A stretch of 64,000 nucleotides of DNA from an uncultured Flavobacteriaceae bacterium (GCA_913043275.1 CAJWLL010000002.1:79766-143765); one strand, 5' to 3'; shown: positions 1 to 10,157, numbered from the stretch's first letter. Made by a program: numbers and translations. The notes: generated from the sequence alone by a model not told the origin.

Positions 1-1769
1 TGATTATAGTGTTTAGCGTCGCTATATTTTTTTTCAATCATATGGATTTGAGCCAGTAAAGTATTGGCAGACGAACGGAATGTTACCGATCTCGCCGCCC
101 ACCCTAGATGTTCTTTGGCATTAACCCAGTCCTTTTTAGCCATATAGACAATACCCGCATTATAATTGAGTCCGTTGTGATAGGCATCGATTTGTAAACC
201 AGTGTTTGCAATTGATAGAGCTTTATCATAATCACCATTTTTGTAATAAAGAAAGGATAGCTCTTTTCTGGCTTCAAGATGAAGGGGATCTTCCTTCAGA
301 ATTTCTGTAAGTAATCGTTCTGCTTGGACATAGTCTCTGTAACGTTGTGCATCTTTAGCCTTTAAAAATTTTTTTTCAAGAGTATCTTGTGTAATAACTT
401 CAGGATTATCAAAACTTCTTTTAATCCGCGGGGGTTTAAGGTCATAATGCAGTTCTAAATGGGGAATGTCTACAGTGTAATTCCCGCTGGGCTTAGAGAA
501 AGCAAGGGTATAGGTCCCATTTGGAGTGGTCTCCAATGATTGAGTTTGTGTTTTCCCTGATGCTGAAAGGGTTACTTCGGTGGCAGCAGTTTTAAAAGCA
601 TTGATTTTAATTTCTATTGAATTCTCTTTTTCTTCCACATTCATGGCGCCCCAGCGAGAAGCTTCTTTGATTCCACCAATTTCTTTGACAGGAAACCATA
701 CCTCGGTCCATTGATCGGTGAGATGGGGTTCGAAAGTGGCTTGGCTAATGGGGTTTTCTTCACCGGGAAAATATTGAACGTAAAGTCTTCCGGCCTGATA
801 TTCTACATATTGTCCATCAGTATCGGTGAGAAGATCTTCCCAAATTCCACCAGCTCGCGAAAGATTCCAAAGCCAAAGTTTTTGACCGGGAATTTCATCA
901 TATCTCCCCCAATGACCAAAACCCGTATCACTATTCTCATAATATCCACCAAAAAAATCATTATATTCTCCAATAACATGGTAGGATTTGCTCGGGCCAA
1001 AATTATTTTGGTTGTAATGCGACAAATTTCTGTTCAGTGGATCAATAGGCCAAGCTTTTGCCATGCCTCCATGAGTGAGGTACTGATCGCCAGGGGTGTA
1101 GAACACCAAGTCTTGTTGAGCTGCAGCTGCAGCAGTCATCCAATTGTAATAAGCTTGTTCTGTTTCTGAGGGATTGTACCATACGGCCTTGGTGGTAAAG
1201 GCACTTTGGTCTTTGGGTAAGATGATTTTAACGCGCCACTGTGTTCTTGACGGCAAATCAATTCCACCAACGGTACACCTCACACTTCCATCAGGTAGTT
1301 CCTCAATCCTATAGTCAGCTGGGGTCCCCGTCCCAGGATGGTGGCCAATGACGCCAAAGTTGAATTCTATACCTCCAGATGTCCAGGGGCCACGCATAGC
1401 AATATTCCTGAATTTGGCCACCTCGTTTTTGTAAATAAACTCATTTCCATTGCTTTTGTCAATTGCTCCCCAAACTTTTCCACCTACCTCAGGAAAAACT
1501 TGTACTTCAATCCATTCGTTCTCTAGTGTAACTATTTTAAAGTTTTTATTGGCTTTTTCAAAATCATAACTTTGAAACTTGTGGTAGGGGTAAATTTTAG
1601 GATTAAAAACAAAAGAAGGTAAAGGGTTGGGGTCACCAAAGTAATATGCTGGATAATCGACTGTTCTTTCAGTTATTTTGTTTTCTTGAGCTAAAAGTGT
1701 GGATGAGAAAATCAAAAAAACAATATAAAAAATCCTAATTTTTGGGTTTTTTTCATTTAAAATTTTCAT
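1..1769 (-). CDS. DUF5107 domain / TPR protein, exported (3' end outside window)
   Basis: A minus-strand reading frame runs open from an ATG at 1769-1767 to the window edge, so about 589 N-terminal residues are visible and the C-terminus is missing. Residues 1-27 form a Sec signal peptide ending in LLA before QEN. The middle (roughly residues 45-370) resembles the DUF5107 family, with conserved stretches such as GGKVWG, MRGPWTSGG and the Trp-rich GQKLWLWNLSR. From about residue 470 onward there are tetratricopeptide-like helices (EARKELSFLYYKNGDYDKAL). DUF5107-TPR proteins are common beside SusC/SusD pairs and are thought to be carbohydrate-related, but I know of no reaction for this one. It is divergent from the SusC gene across 217 bp and may share its regulation. 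Family call is fairly sure; function unknown. Confidence 0.75.
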   Translation of the reverse strand, partial: MKILNEKNPKIRIFYIVFLIFSSTLLAQENKITERTVDYPAYYFGDPNPLPSFVFNPKIYPYHKFQSYDFEKANKNFKIVTLENEWIEVQVFPEVGGKVWGAIDKSNGNEFIYKNEVAKFRNIAMRGPWTSGGIEFNFGVIGHHPGTGTPADYRIEELPDGSVRCTVGGIDLPSRTQWRVKIILPKDQSAFTTKAVWYNPSETEQAYYNWMTAAAAAQQDLVFYTPGDQYLTHGGMAKAWPIDPLNRNLSHYNQNNFGPSKSYHVIGEYNDFFGGYYENSDTGFGHWGRYDEIPGQKLWLWNLSRAGGIWEDLLTDTDGQYVEYQAGRLYVQYFPGEENPISQATFEPHLTDQWTEVWFPVKEIGGIKEASRWGAMNVEEKENSIEIKINAFKTAATEVTLSASGKTQTQSLETTPNGTYTLAFSKPSGNYTVDIPHLELHYDLKPPRIKRSFDNPEVITQDTLEKKFLKAKDAQRYRDYVQAERLLTEILKEDPLHLEARKELSFLYYKNGDYDKALSIANTGLQIDAYHNGLNYNAGIVYMAKKDWVNAKEHLGWAARSVTFRSSANTLLAQIHMIEKKYSDAKHYN

Positions 1770-1780
1770 AATAACATGAG

Positions 1781-1797
1781 ATTTACTTGGTGTAAAT
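1781..1797. promoter_or_regulatory. Inverted repeat ATTTAC-N5-GTAAAT in divergent intergenic region
   Basis: A perfect 6-bp inverted repeat with a 5-bp spacer lies 12 bp upstream of the DUF5107 start codon in the 217-bp region shared with the SusC gene. It could be an operator half-site pair or the leader hairpin of the minus-strand gene. It has no T-run and is AT-rich, so chance is also possible. Confidence 0.2.
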
Positions 1798-1906
1798 GGA
1801 AAAACAATTTACAACAATTAAATGATCAATAAAGATTGGTTGATAATTTGATTTTCTATTAATCTAATTTTCTCATCATTTTAAATATTAAAAATTTAAC
1901 AAAAAA

Positions 1907-1937
1907 TTAGTATTTAGAAACAGTTTTACTATATTTA
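1907..1937 (+). promoter_or_regulatory. Candidate Bacteroidota-type promoter for the SusC/SusD genes
   Basis: TTAG (1907-1910), a 19-bp spacer and TATATTTA (1930-1937) match the Bacteroidota primary-sigma pattern TTTG-N19-TAnnTTTG with one mismatch in each box. Transcription would begin near 1942-1945, leaving a leader of about 40 nt before the SusC ATG at 1987. Nothing else promoter-like was seen for this strand. Confidence 0.4.
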
Positions 1938-1986
1938 CACGCTTCAAATAAGTCAATACTTTATTTTAAACCAATTAAAATTAATT

Positions 1987-4900
1987 ATGAAACAAAAAAC
2001 AGTTAAAAATGCGTTTTTGAGCCTTTGTCTTTTATTGTCAGGCTTTTTGTTTGCGCAAAAAAGCGTTACAGGTACTGTAACAGATGATGATGGAATCCCA
2101 CTACCCGGTGCAACAATTGTTGTTCTTGAAACTAATGAGGGTGTTTCAACCGATTTTGACGGAAATTATAGTATTTCTGTGGAAGATGGCCAAACACTTC
2201 AGTTTAGTTTTGTTGGATACCAAACCATGGACCAAGTAGTAGGTGAATCTTCAACTATTGATGTTAGTATGTCTGCTGGAAATGCACTTGATGAAGTTGT
2301 AGTAACATCTCTTGGTATATCAAGGCAGAAAAGAGAGCTTTCTTATGCAACCCAAAGTGTAGAAACAGAGGGTATAGATGAATCCCGTGCAAATGGAAAC
2401 GTTATAAATTCCTTGCAAGGTAAAGTTGCTGGTATATCTATCACAACAACTAGCCAGGGTGTAAATTCACAATCAAGAGTGATTTTGAGAGGAAATAGAT
2501 CAATTGCTGGTAGTAGTCAACCACTTTATATTGTTGATGGTGTTCCATTAGGGGGAGATATCCAAGATTTTAGCCCTGATGATATTGCATCAATTAGCGT
2601 GCTTAAGGGTGGTAATGCTGCTGCACTTTATGGATCTAGAGCTCAAAATGGAGCGATTATAATTACCACTAAATCTGGTAAAAAAGACACATTTGATGTA
2701 AATATTAATTCAACAGTTACTTTTGACAATGCTGACATTTTGTTAGAATTTCAAAATGAATATGGTTCCGGAAACTCTGGAACTTTTACAACATTTACAA
2801 CCGACTCATGGGGTGCTAAATTGGGAGGTTCCAAAGCCCATTGGTCAAATAATCCAGAACTTGCTGGTACTAATATTCCTTATGTAGCTCAACCAAACAA
2901 CGTTAATGACTTTTTTGATACGGGTGTAAATATCTCAAATAATATTTCACTTGTTGCTGGTGGAGAAAAAATGAGAACTTTTTTCAGTTACACTAATGAT
3001 TTACGTAAAGGAATTGTTCCTAACAATGAATTAGAAAGACACAGCATCAATTTAAAAATTGATAATGAGATGCTTGATGGAAAACTTCGAGTTAGCTCTA
3101 GGATGAATTATATTAAATCAATAACTAACAACGTACTTCCTGGTTGGGAATCTTATGACAACCCATTAAGAGGTATCTACAGACTTCCTAGAAATGTTAG
3201 AACTCAAGATGCAGCAAATTTTGAATTTACTGATGCTGCTGGAAATAACAAACAAAATTACTGGAAACCACTTGATAATGGTAATGGTAACCCATACTGG
3301 GTAATTAATCGTAACAATAATGAGAGAGTTGATGACAGAGTTGTTGGTTACGCTTCTGTAGAATATGATATCATTGACGACTTGACTTTACTTGTTAGAT
3401 CTGCTATTGACAGTAGAACAAGCAATACTGAAAGGAGATATTGGAACGATTCATACATCATTGCTCAAAATGGAAATTACAACGTTAATAACGCCTCTGC
3501 ACTTGAGTGGAATAATGATTTTCTTTTGACTTATAAAAGGGATATTACTAATGATCTTTCATTAAGCGCAAGTCTTGGAGGTAACAATAGGGTTGTTAAA
3601 AATGAAGGATCTTCAATCAATAATGGCGGACTCAATGCTCCTAATGTATTTGCAATATCAAACGCTCAACAGTTAAGTGCATCTCAGTCTATTGGTGAAA
3701 AAGAGGTTAACTCTCTTTACGCTTTTGCTAACATTGGCTACAAGAATTATGCATTTCTGGACGTTACTTACAGACAGGACACTAGCTCTACTCTTCCAGT
3801 TGCGACCAATACATACGATTATTATTCTGCTGGACTTAGTTTGGTTCTATCAGATTTGATTGACCTTCCATCGACTTTTGATTTTATGAAACTTAGAGCT
3901 TCATATGCAGAGGTAGGAAATGATACTGATCCTTATAAACTTTCCAGATTGGCAAACCTTCAAAATGGAGGTTTCATCGCTCTTCAGGGAACAGCTCCTG
4001 CAAGTAATTTGAAGCCTGAGATGACTAAATCCTTTGAGCTTGGATTAGATGCAACACTCTTGGGTAGAGTTAATCTTGATCTAACTTACTATAAGTCCAA
4101 CAGTCTTGACCAGTTATTTGCTCAAGATGTACCACAAGGTTCCGGTGTTTCAGCTAAATTTATTAATGGTGCAGATATAGAAAATAGTGGTATTGAAGCA
4201 TTTATTAATGTTGGTATTTTAACAAAAGGCGACTTTTTATGGGACGTTAGCTTCAACTATGCAGCTAATAAGAGTAAAGTTCTAAAGCTTGCTGAAGGTT
4301 TAGATCAGTTGAATTATGGAAATGATTTCATGAGATCCTTCAGGTTAGACGTTGGTATGCCTTGGGGAAGTATGTACTCTAGAGGTTTTGAAAGAGACGC
4401 TCAGGGAAGGGTTCTAATGAACGCTGACGGAACACCTACCGTTACTTCTGGTCAAACGGTTAACGTAGGTAACTTTAATCCTGATTGGCTTGGTGGTTTA
4501 ACAAATACATTCTCATACAAAAACTTTGACCTTAGAGTCCAAATTGATATGCGTCAGGGTGGAGATGTAATTTCTTTTACTAGATCAATTTTATCATCTG
4601 ACGGAGTTTTGGCTGTCACTGGTGTTGGAAGAGGTGGAAGTGGTGTAGTTTTTGGAAAAGACGTTTATGCTCACGAAACTCCTGCTAGCACTGCTACTGC
4701 AGTTGATCCTGAAACATTTTGGACAAGTATAGGTGGTAGAAACTCCCCAGTTGGAGAAGCCTTCACCTATGATGCTTCTAACATTAGACTTAGAGAACTT
4801 ACATTAGGTTATTCTTTAGATAGCGCTACTTTGGGTACAACCCCTTTTAAAAGTGCAAAAATTTCTCTAGTTGGAAGAAATCTTGCTTTCCTTAAGAATG

Positions 4901-5016
4901 ATTCTGATATTGATCCAGAGGCTATTCATGGTGTAGGAGCAACAAACGATGGTTATGAGGCATTCTCATTACCGAATACTAGAAGCATAGGTCTTAATTT
5001 AAAGTTAGGATTCTAA
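1987..5016 (+). CDS. SusC/RagA-type TonB-dependent outer-membrane receptor
   Basis: The 1,009-aa protein has a Sec signal peptide (1-23, cleaved before QKSVTG). A carboxypeptidase-regulatory-like domain follows (about 26-100; GTVTDDDGIPLPGATI), with a TonB-box-like stretch DEVVVTSLG near 100. The plug domain (about 110-225) carries the family motif PLYIVDGVPL, and a long beta-barrel ends in the terminal phenylalanine of LNLKLGF. Length is normal for SusC (about 1,000 aa). No extra N-terminal STN domain is present, so it is a plain transporter rather than an anti-sigma-signalling type. It would pass a SusD-captured ligand into the periplasm using TonB energy. The SusD partner starts 32 bp downstream and is probably cotranscribed. 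The substrate cannot be read from sequence. Confidence 0.95.
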   Translation: MKQKTVKNAFLSLCLLLSGFLFAQKSVTGTVTDDDGIPLPGATIVVLETNEGVSTDFDGNYSISVEDGQTLQFSFVGYQTMDQVVGESSTIDVSMSAGNALDEVVVTSLGISRQKRELSYATQSVETEGIDESRANGNVINSLQGKVAGISITTTSQGVNSQSRVILRGNRSIAGSSQPLYIVDGVPLGGDIQDFSPDDIASISVLKGGNAAALYGSRAQNGAIIITTKSGKKDTFDVNINSTVTFDNADILLEFQNEYGSGNSGTFTTFTTDSWGAKLGGSKAHWSNNPELAGTNIPYVAQPNNVNDFFDTGVNISNNISLVAGGEKMRTFFSYTNDLRKGIVPNNELERHSINLKIDNEMLDGKLRVSSRMNYIKSITNNVLPGWESYDNPLRGIYRLPRNVRTQDAANFEFTDAAGNNKQNYWKPLDNGNGNPYWVINRNNNERVDDRVVGYASVEYDIIDDLTLLVRSAIDSRTSNTERRYWNDSYIIAQNGNYNVNNASALEWNNDFLLTYKRDITNDLSLSASLGGNNRVVKNEGSSINNGGLNAPNVFAISNAQQLSASQSIGEKEVNSLYAFANIGYKNYAFLDVTYRQDTSSTLPVATNTYDYYSAGLSLVLSDLIDLPSTFDFMKLRASYAEVGNDTDPYKLSRLANLQNGGFIALQGTAPASNLKPEMTKSFELGLDATLLGRVNLDLTYYKSNSLDQLFAQDVPQGSGVSAKFINGADIENSGIEAFINVGILTKGDFLWDVSFNYAANKSKVLKLAEGLDQLNYGNDFMRSFRLDVGMPWGSMYSRGFERDAQGRVLMNADGTPTVTSGQTVNVGNFNPDWLGGLTNTFSYKNFDLRVQIDMRQGGDVISFTRSILSSDGVLAVTGVGRGGSGVVFGKDVYAHETPASTATAVDPETFWTSIGGRNSPVGEAFTYDASNIRLRELTLGYSLDSATLGTTPFKSAKISLVGRNLAFLKNDSDIDPEAIHGVGATNDGYEAFSLPNTRSIGLNLKLGF

Positions 5017-5048
5017 TTATAATTTAAATAAAAATAATTTTAAGAAAA

Positions 5049-6644
5049 ATGAAAATGATGAAAGTTCATATTAAATTAAGAAAGTATATTTGGGCGCCGA
5101 TTGCGTGTCTAATCTTTGTTGCAACTTTATCGTGTGATGATGATTTTGCGGAGCTAAATACTAATCCGCTTGCACTAAGTACTGATAAATTGGCAACTAG
5201 TGACGTTTTGCTTGGTCAAGCTTTTGCTCAGGCAACTTACACTTCAAACATGGGTCTTCATTGGAGAATGCAAATTTCACAAAGTTTATTCTCCGATTTA
5301 TGGTCAGGCTATTACGCGACCACTTATGTTGGTTTCGATTCAGACAGATTTACCCAAGTTGGTAGATGGGCTGATCTTGCGTGGGGTTCGTTTTATGGCG
5401 TTGCTGCCCCTCAAGTGAAAGTTGTCGAGGATATTGCTACAGAAAATGGAAATAGTGTTGCAATGGGAATGGCTAAAGTTGTGAAAGTAAATGGATACAG
5501 CAGAATGACTGACTATTGGGGTCCTATCCCTTACAGTTCATTTGGAAATGAGGAATTATCAGTCCCATTTGATTCCCAAGAATCAATGTATGCTAATTTC
5601 TTCTCTGAGTTGGATGCCGCTAGTACAGCACTATCTGGAGGCGGATCTGCATTTGGAGGATCAGATTTAGTATATGGAGGAGATGGTTCTAAATGGAAAA
5701 AACTTGCCGAGAGTATGCGACTAAGATTAGCAATGAGAATTCGCTACTCTGATCCTGCAACTTCCAAAGCACAAGCTGAGAAAGCATTTAGTTCAGGTGC
5801 ATTAATTACATCAAATGCTGACAATGCTTTCATTACGTGTACAGCAGACAATAGAAATCCACTTGAGACCATCACAGATTGGGGAGAATTTAGAATGAGT
5901 GCCACAATGGAGGGTATCCTTAAGGGATTTGACGATCCAAGAAGGATGAAATATTTTGACCCTGCATCAGGTGGTGATCAGGATGGTGATGGTGATCCTT
6001 ATGAAGGTTTACAAAATGGACAAACTAAAGTTTATCTTGGTACAAGCCAAAATCCATTAACTTCTGATGTAAATGTTTATTTTAGAGATGTTGCTCAAGG
6101 TGGTGCAAATCCTCCTTTAGAGTGGTTGCAGGCTTCAGAGGTTCATTTCTTGTTAGCAGAAGCTGCACTTGCTGGTTACAGTGTTGGGGGGACTGCACAG
6201 TCTTACTACGAATCTGGAATAGAAGTATCTATGGAGCGATGGGGTGCTGCTGATGCTGCTGGTATAGCAGCATACACTGCAAGTAATAATACACCCGTTA
6301 GTTTTGATGGAGGAACAACTCCTGCGTCATCTGATATAACTGTTGCGTATAACACATCAGATAATGAAAAAGCTCTTGAGCAAATTATAACTCAAAAGTG
6401 GATTGCTCTTTTTCCAAATGGTTGGGAAGCATATGCTGAGGCGAGAAGGACAGGATATCCAAAACAACTTCCGAGAGTCCAGTCTGATAACCCTGATGTA
6501 GGAGTTAATGATATTCCTGCCAGAATGGTTTATACTTCATCTGAGTATACAAATAATGCTGAGGCCGTTCAAACCGCGGTATCATCAGCAGAATTAGGTG
6601 GACAAGATAAAAACAACGTTAAGTTGTGGTGGGATAAAAAATAA
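5049..6644 (+). CDS. SusD/RagB-type nutrient-binding outer-membrane lipoprotein
   Basis: This 531-aa lipoprotein has a basic N-terminus, a hydrophobic segment and the lipobox ATLSC, with the lipidated cysteine at residue 29. The cysteine is followed by three aspartates (CDDDF), the kind of acidic patch that sends Bacteroidota lipoproteins to the cell surface. The sequence FAELNTNPLALS just after it, together with WAQ-like and helical TPR-like segments, fits the SusD-like_2 family rather than classical starch SusD. It would cap the SusC barrel encoded immediately upstream and bind the ligand. A nearby in-frame ATG at residue 4 is an equally possible start. A strong terminator follows, so the pair forms a two-gene unit. 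Confidence 0.92.
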   Translation: MKMMKVHIKLRKYIWAPIACLIFVATLSCDDDFAELNTNPLALSTDKLATSDVLLGQAFAQATYTSNMGLHWRMQISQSLFSDLWSGYYATTYVGFDSDRFTQVGRWADLAWGSFYGVAAPQVKVVEDIATENGNSVAMGMAKVVKVNGYSRMTDYWGPIPYSSFGNEELSVPFDSQESMYANFFSELDAASTALSGGGSAFGGSDLVYGGDGSKWKKLAESMRLRLAMRIRYSDPATSKAQAEKAFSSGALITSNADNAFITCTADNRNPLETITDWGEFRMSATMEGILKGFDDPRRMKYFDPASGGDQDGDGDPYEGLQNGQTKVYLGTSQNPLTSDVNVYFRDVAQGGANPPLEWLQASEVHFLLAEAALAGYSVGGTAQSYYESGIEVSMERWGAADAAGIAAYTASNNTPVSFDGGTTPASSDITVAYNTSDNEKALEQIITQKWIALFPNGWEAYAEARRTGYPKQLPRVQSDNPDVGVNDIPARMVYTSSEYTNNAEAVQTAVSSAELGGQDKNNVKLWWDKK

Positions 6645-6660
6645 TTTCCTACATTTCTTT

Positions 6661-6703
6661 ATAAATTAAAAAAGAGGGTTCAAAACCCTCTTTTTTAATT
6701 TAT
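6661..6703 (+). terminator. Perfect 20-bp hairpin terminator after the SusD gene
   Basis: Positions 6661-6680 and 6684-6703 are exact reverse complements around a 3-nt loop (CAA). The stem core is AGAGGGTT/AACCCTCT, flanked by A-tracts and a T-run (6691-6696). This is a textbook intrinsic terminator, symmetrical enough to work in either direction. It separates SusC/SusD from the next gene. Confidence 0.92.
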
Positions 6704-6756
6704 AAAACTTTAAAAATTCCCTAACAACCATAACTTTTTAACTAATTTTTATAAGT

Positions 6757-9700
6757 ATGAGGTATTTTAAATCCTTCACAAGTCATATTTTACTAATCTT
6801 TCTATTCTTTAATAGTTGTGAGAAAAATAGCTATAAACTTTTTACGAGATTATCTCCTTCAGAAACAGGTGTTAATTTCAAAAATATTCTGAAAGAGACA
6901 AAGGAGTTTAATGTTTTAACCTATGGCTATTTGTATAATGGAGGAGGAGTTGCGGTTGGTGACATTAATAATGATGGTTTGACTGATATTTATTTTACTG
7001 GAAATATGGTAGGTAGTCGACTTTATTTGAACAAAGGATCCTTTAAATTCGAGGAAATAGCTCAAGAAGCTGGTGTTTTTGCAGAGGGAAACTGGAATAC
7101 TGGTGCAACCATGGCTGATGTTGATGGTGATGGATATCTTGATATATATGTATGCAAGTCTGCCGCTTTAGATCCTGAAAGAAGAAAAAATCAATTGTTT
7201 ATTAATAATGGTGACTTAACATTCAAAGAAATGGGTAAGGAGTATGGTGTTGACGATTCGGGATATACCACCCAAGCTTCTTTTTTTGATTATGACAATG
7301 ATGGGGATTTAGATCTCTATATTCTAAACCATTCCACCCAAGAATATGCTGGTTTGGGAAAAATTTCGAAACACAATAAAAAAAGAAAGAATAAGAACTA
7401 TTCTGATAAGTTGCTGAAGAATGAAAACGGAAAATTTATAGACGTAAGTGATGATGCAGGTTTAATTTCAAATGTGCTTGGATTTGGACTTGGTCTAGCG
7501 GTATCTGATCTAAACAATGACGGATGGCTAGATATTTATATTTCCAACGATTATAACGAGCAGGATTATCTTTATTTGAATCAGGGTGATGGGACATTTA
7601 AAGAAAGTTTAGCTGATTATATTGGGCACGTTTCACTTTATTCTATGGGTTCTGATGTAGCTGACATCAATAATGATGGGTTTACAGATATCATGACACT
7701 TGATATGCTTCCAGAACACAACTATAGAATCAAAATGACTTCAGGTCCTGACAATTTTGAAAAACTTAGTTATCTTTCTAAAAATGGTTTTTACCATCAG
7801 ACCATGCGTAATATGCTTCATCTAAATCGGGGAGGAAATTATTTTTCTGAGATAGGTCAATTTTCGGGTGTATCTAATACTGATTGGAGTTGGGCTTCTT
7901 TGTTTACCGATCTTGACAACGATGGTTATAAGGACTTATTTATTACTAACGGATATAAAAAGGATTATACAAACATGGATTTTATGAACTATGTTGTACA
8001 GGAAAGAATTAATGAACGAAAAACGAATGAAAAAATCAACCTCACAGATCTCATAAAAAAAATGCCTTCAACGGTTGAGGAAAACTATGCTTATAAAAAT
8101 AATGGTGATCTAACTTTTACAAAAATGAATAAGCTCTGGGGACTTGACCAAAAAACCTTGTCTAATGGTGCTGCTTATGTGGATCTAGACAATGACGGAG
8201 ATATGGATCTAGTGGTCAATAACATAGATGAAAAGGCCTATATCTACAGGAATAATACCGAAAAACTCAACCAAAACAATCATTTGAAAATTATTCTTAA
8301 AGGAACTGGAAAAAACAAGTATGGTATTGGGGCTAAGGTAAAAGTAACCTCAGGGGGGATGACCCAAATTCAAGAACAATTGAATACAAGGGGCTATCAG
8401 TCCTCTGTAGATTTCAACTTAAACTTTGGGATAGGGAAATCCATGATCATTGATCATGTAGAAATAATTTGGCCAAATCAAAAAAGACAATTAATTTCTG
8501 AAATTCAACCCAACCAAAAATTAACCCTTTATCAGGAGGATGCCATAGTTGATGTTATTAGAAATGATGATCCCAAGAAGAAACTTTTTGAAGAGGTAAA
8601 AAATGTTGAATATTCACACAAAGAAAATAATTACAACGATTTTAAAAGAGAGATCATGCTACCCCATATGTTGTCTACTTTAGGGCCTAGACTTGCAATT
8701 GGCGATGTTAATGGAGACGAACTAGAAGATGTTTTTATTGGAGGTGCAAAGGGAACAGCAGGGGGTTTATTTTTACAAACTTCCTTAGGAAGTTATTTAA
8801 AATCAAATAAAATTAACTTAGAGCAAGATGCACTTTCTGAGGATATGGGTGCCTTATTTTTTGATGCCGATGGAGATAAAGATTTAGATCTTTACGTTGT
8901 CAGTGGAGGAAATGAATTCGAAAAAACAGATCCTGCTCTTAAGGATCGACTATATATCAATCGTGGCAAGGGAGATTTTATAAAATCAAAAAATAATTTA
9001 CCTGATTTTATTTCTAGTGGTTCTGTTGTTAAGGCAGCAGACTATGACAATGACGGTGACAAAGATTTATTTGTTGGTGGAAGGATTCTACCTAATCAAT
9101 ACCCTTATGCGCCTAAAAGCTATTTGCTTAATAACAATGGTCAGGGAATTTTTAAAGATGTTACCCAAGAAATTGCGAGAGGATTACAATCCATAGGAAT
9201 GATATCTGATGCTCTATGGACAGATTTCAATGGAGACAATCAACATGATCTAATTCTAGTAGGGGAGTGGATGCCAATTACATTATTCGAGAATCAAAAT
9301 GGCAAATTAAAAAATGTTTCAAAAGAGATAGAAGGATTTAAAGATTCCGAGGGATGGTGGAACGCAATAGCTCATGCAGATTTTGATAATGATGGAGATA
9401 TGGACTATGTTGCCGGAAATTTTGGACTAAATTCACAACTAAAAACTTCTGTGGAATATCCAGTTGGTATATTCGCAAAAGATTATGATAATAACGGATC
9501 TGTGGACCCAATTTTGTCTTGTTATGATGAAGGAAAAAATTATCCTGTATTTTCAAAAGATGATATTCAACAACAACTTACTATTTTAAAAAATAGGTTT
9601 GTACGATACAACGAATATGCTGGTTTGACAATTGACCAAATTTTTACCCCTGAGGAATTAAAAGACTCTAAGGTTTTATATGCCAAAAACTTTGAAACAA

Positions 9701-10068
9701 GTTACATTGAAAATTTAGGGAATAGTCAATTCAAAATAATGCCCCTTCCAAAAGAGTCTCAATTATCACCTATATATGGATTAACAACAGGTGATTTTAA
9801 CCAAGATGGACATCTTGACATTGTAATGGGAGGAAATTTTACAGCATCTAGGGTAAAATTTGGACACTATGATTCAATTAAAGGTATATGTCTTTTGGGT
9901 AATGGGAGTGGTCAATTTACTAATTTAGATGCCTCTGATTCAGGTTTGATGGTAACAGGAGAGATTAGAGATATCCAAAAAATAATTTCATCCAATGGAG
10001 AGGAATATTTAGTATTTAGTAGAAATAATGATACGCCAAAAATTTATAAACCAAAATTAAATTACTAA
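6757..10068 (+). CDS. FG-GAP/VCBS-repeat lipoprotein with ASPIC/UnbV domain
   Basis: The 1,103-aa protein has a lipoprotein signal with Cys21 (FFNSCEK). It then carries many FG-GAP/VCBS beta-propeller repeats with calcium-binding loops of the form DxNxDGxxD (DINNDGLTDIYF near 69-80, DVDGDGYLDIY, DLNNDGWLDIY, DYDNDGDKDLF and others). An ASPIC/UnbV domain sits at about 510-590 (IGAKVKVTSGG, VEIIWPNQ) and a second propeller set follows it. Such CRTAC-like proteins often sit beside SusC/SusD genes in marine Bacteroidota, probably as surface-bound ligand-binding or adhesive proteins; no enzymatic activity is established. It lies 112 bp after SusD, beyond a strong terminator, so it needs its own promoter or read-through. 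I found no clear promoter in the gap. Confidence 0.88.
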   Translation: MRYFKSFTSHILLIFLFFNSCEKNSYKLFTRLSPSETGVNFKNILKETKEFNVLTYGYLYNGGGVAVGDINNDGLTDIYFTGNMVGSRLYLNKGSFKFEEIAQEAGVFAEGNWNTGATMADVDGDGYLDIYVCKSAALDPERRKNQLFINNGDLTFKEMGKEYGVDDSGYTTQASFFDYDNDGDLDLYILNHSTQEYAGLGKISKHNKKRKNKNYSDKLLKNENGKFIDVSDDAGLISNVLGFGLGLAVSDLNNDGWLDIYISNDYNEQDYLYLNQGDGTFKESLADYIGHVSLYSMGSDVADINNDGFTDIMTLDMLPEHNYRIKMTSGPDNFEKLSYLSKNGFYHQTMRNMLHLNRGGNYFSEIGQFSGVSNTDWSWASLFTDLDNDGYKDLFITNGYKKDYTNMDFMNYVVQERINERKTNEKINLTDLIKKMPSTVEENYAYKNNGDLTFTKMNKLWGLDQKTLSNGAAYVDLDNDGDMDLVVNNIDEKAYIYRNNTEKLNQNNHLKIILKGTGKNKYGIGAKVKVTSGGMTQIQEQLNTRGYQSSVDFNLNFGIGKSMIIDHVEIIWPNQKRQLISEIQPNQKLTLYQEDAIVDVIRNDDPKKKLFEEVKNVEYSHKENNYNDFKREIMLPHMLSTLGPRLAIGDVNGDELEDVFIGGAKGTAGGLFLQTSLGSYLKSNKINLEQDALSEDMGALFFDADGDKDLDLYVVSGGNEFEKTDPALKDRLYINRGKGDFIKSKNNLPDFISSGSVVKAADYDNDGDKDLFVGGRILPNQYPYAPKSYLLNNNGQGIFKDVTQEIARGLQSIGMISDALWTDFNGDNQHDLILVGEWMPITLFENQNGKLKNVSKEIEGFKDSEGWWNAIAHADFDNDGDMDYVAGNFGLNSQLKTSVEYPVGIFAKDYDNNGSVDPILSCYDEGKNYPVFSKDDIQQQLTILKNRFVRYNEYAGLTIDQIFTPEELKDSKVLYAKNFETSYIENLGNSQFKIMPLPKESQLSPIYGLTTGDFNQDGHLDIVMGGNFTASRVKFGHYDSIKGICLLGNGSGQFTNLDASDSGLMVTGEIRDIQKIISSNGEEYLVFSRNNDTPKIYKPKLNY

Positions 10069-10157
10069 ATAATGATTACCCTTGAAGAGTTTGAATTTTT
10101 ATGAATGAATTATTGGTGTATTTTTACTCGATACTTTTAATATAAAATTGTTCAATT

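Noticed and set aside
711..1526. Plus-strand open frames (711-1169, 1338-1526)
   Set aside because: They lie opposite the continuous DUF5107 coding frame on the minus strand, which shows family motifs throughout; the plus frames resemble nothing.
7000..9900. Repeated DNA of the form GA(T/C)AATGATGG in the FG-GAP gene
   Set aside because: These are codons for the calcium-loop DxNxDG repeats of the protein, not a DNA repeat array or CRISPR.
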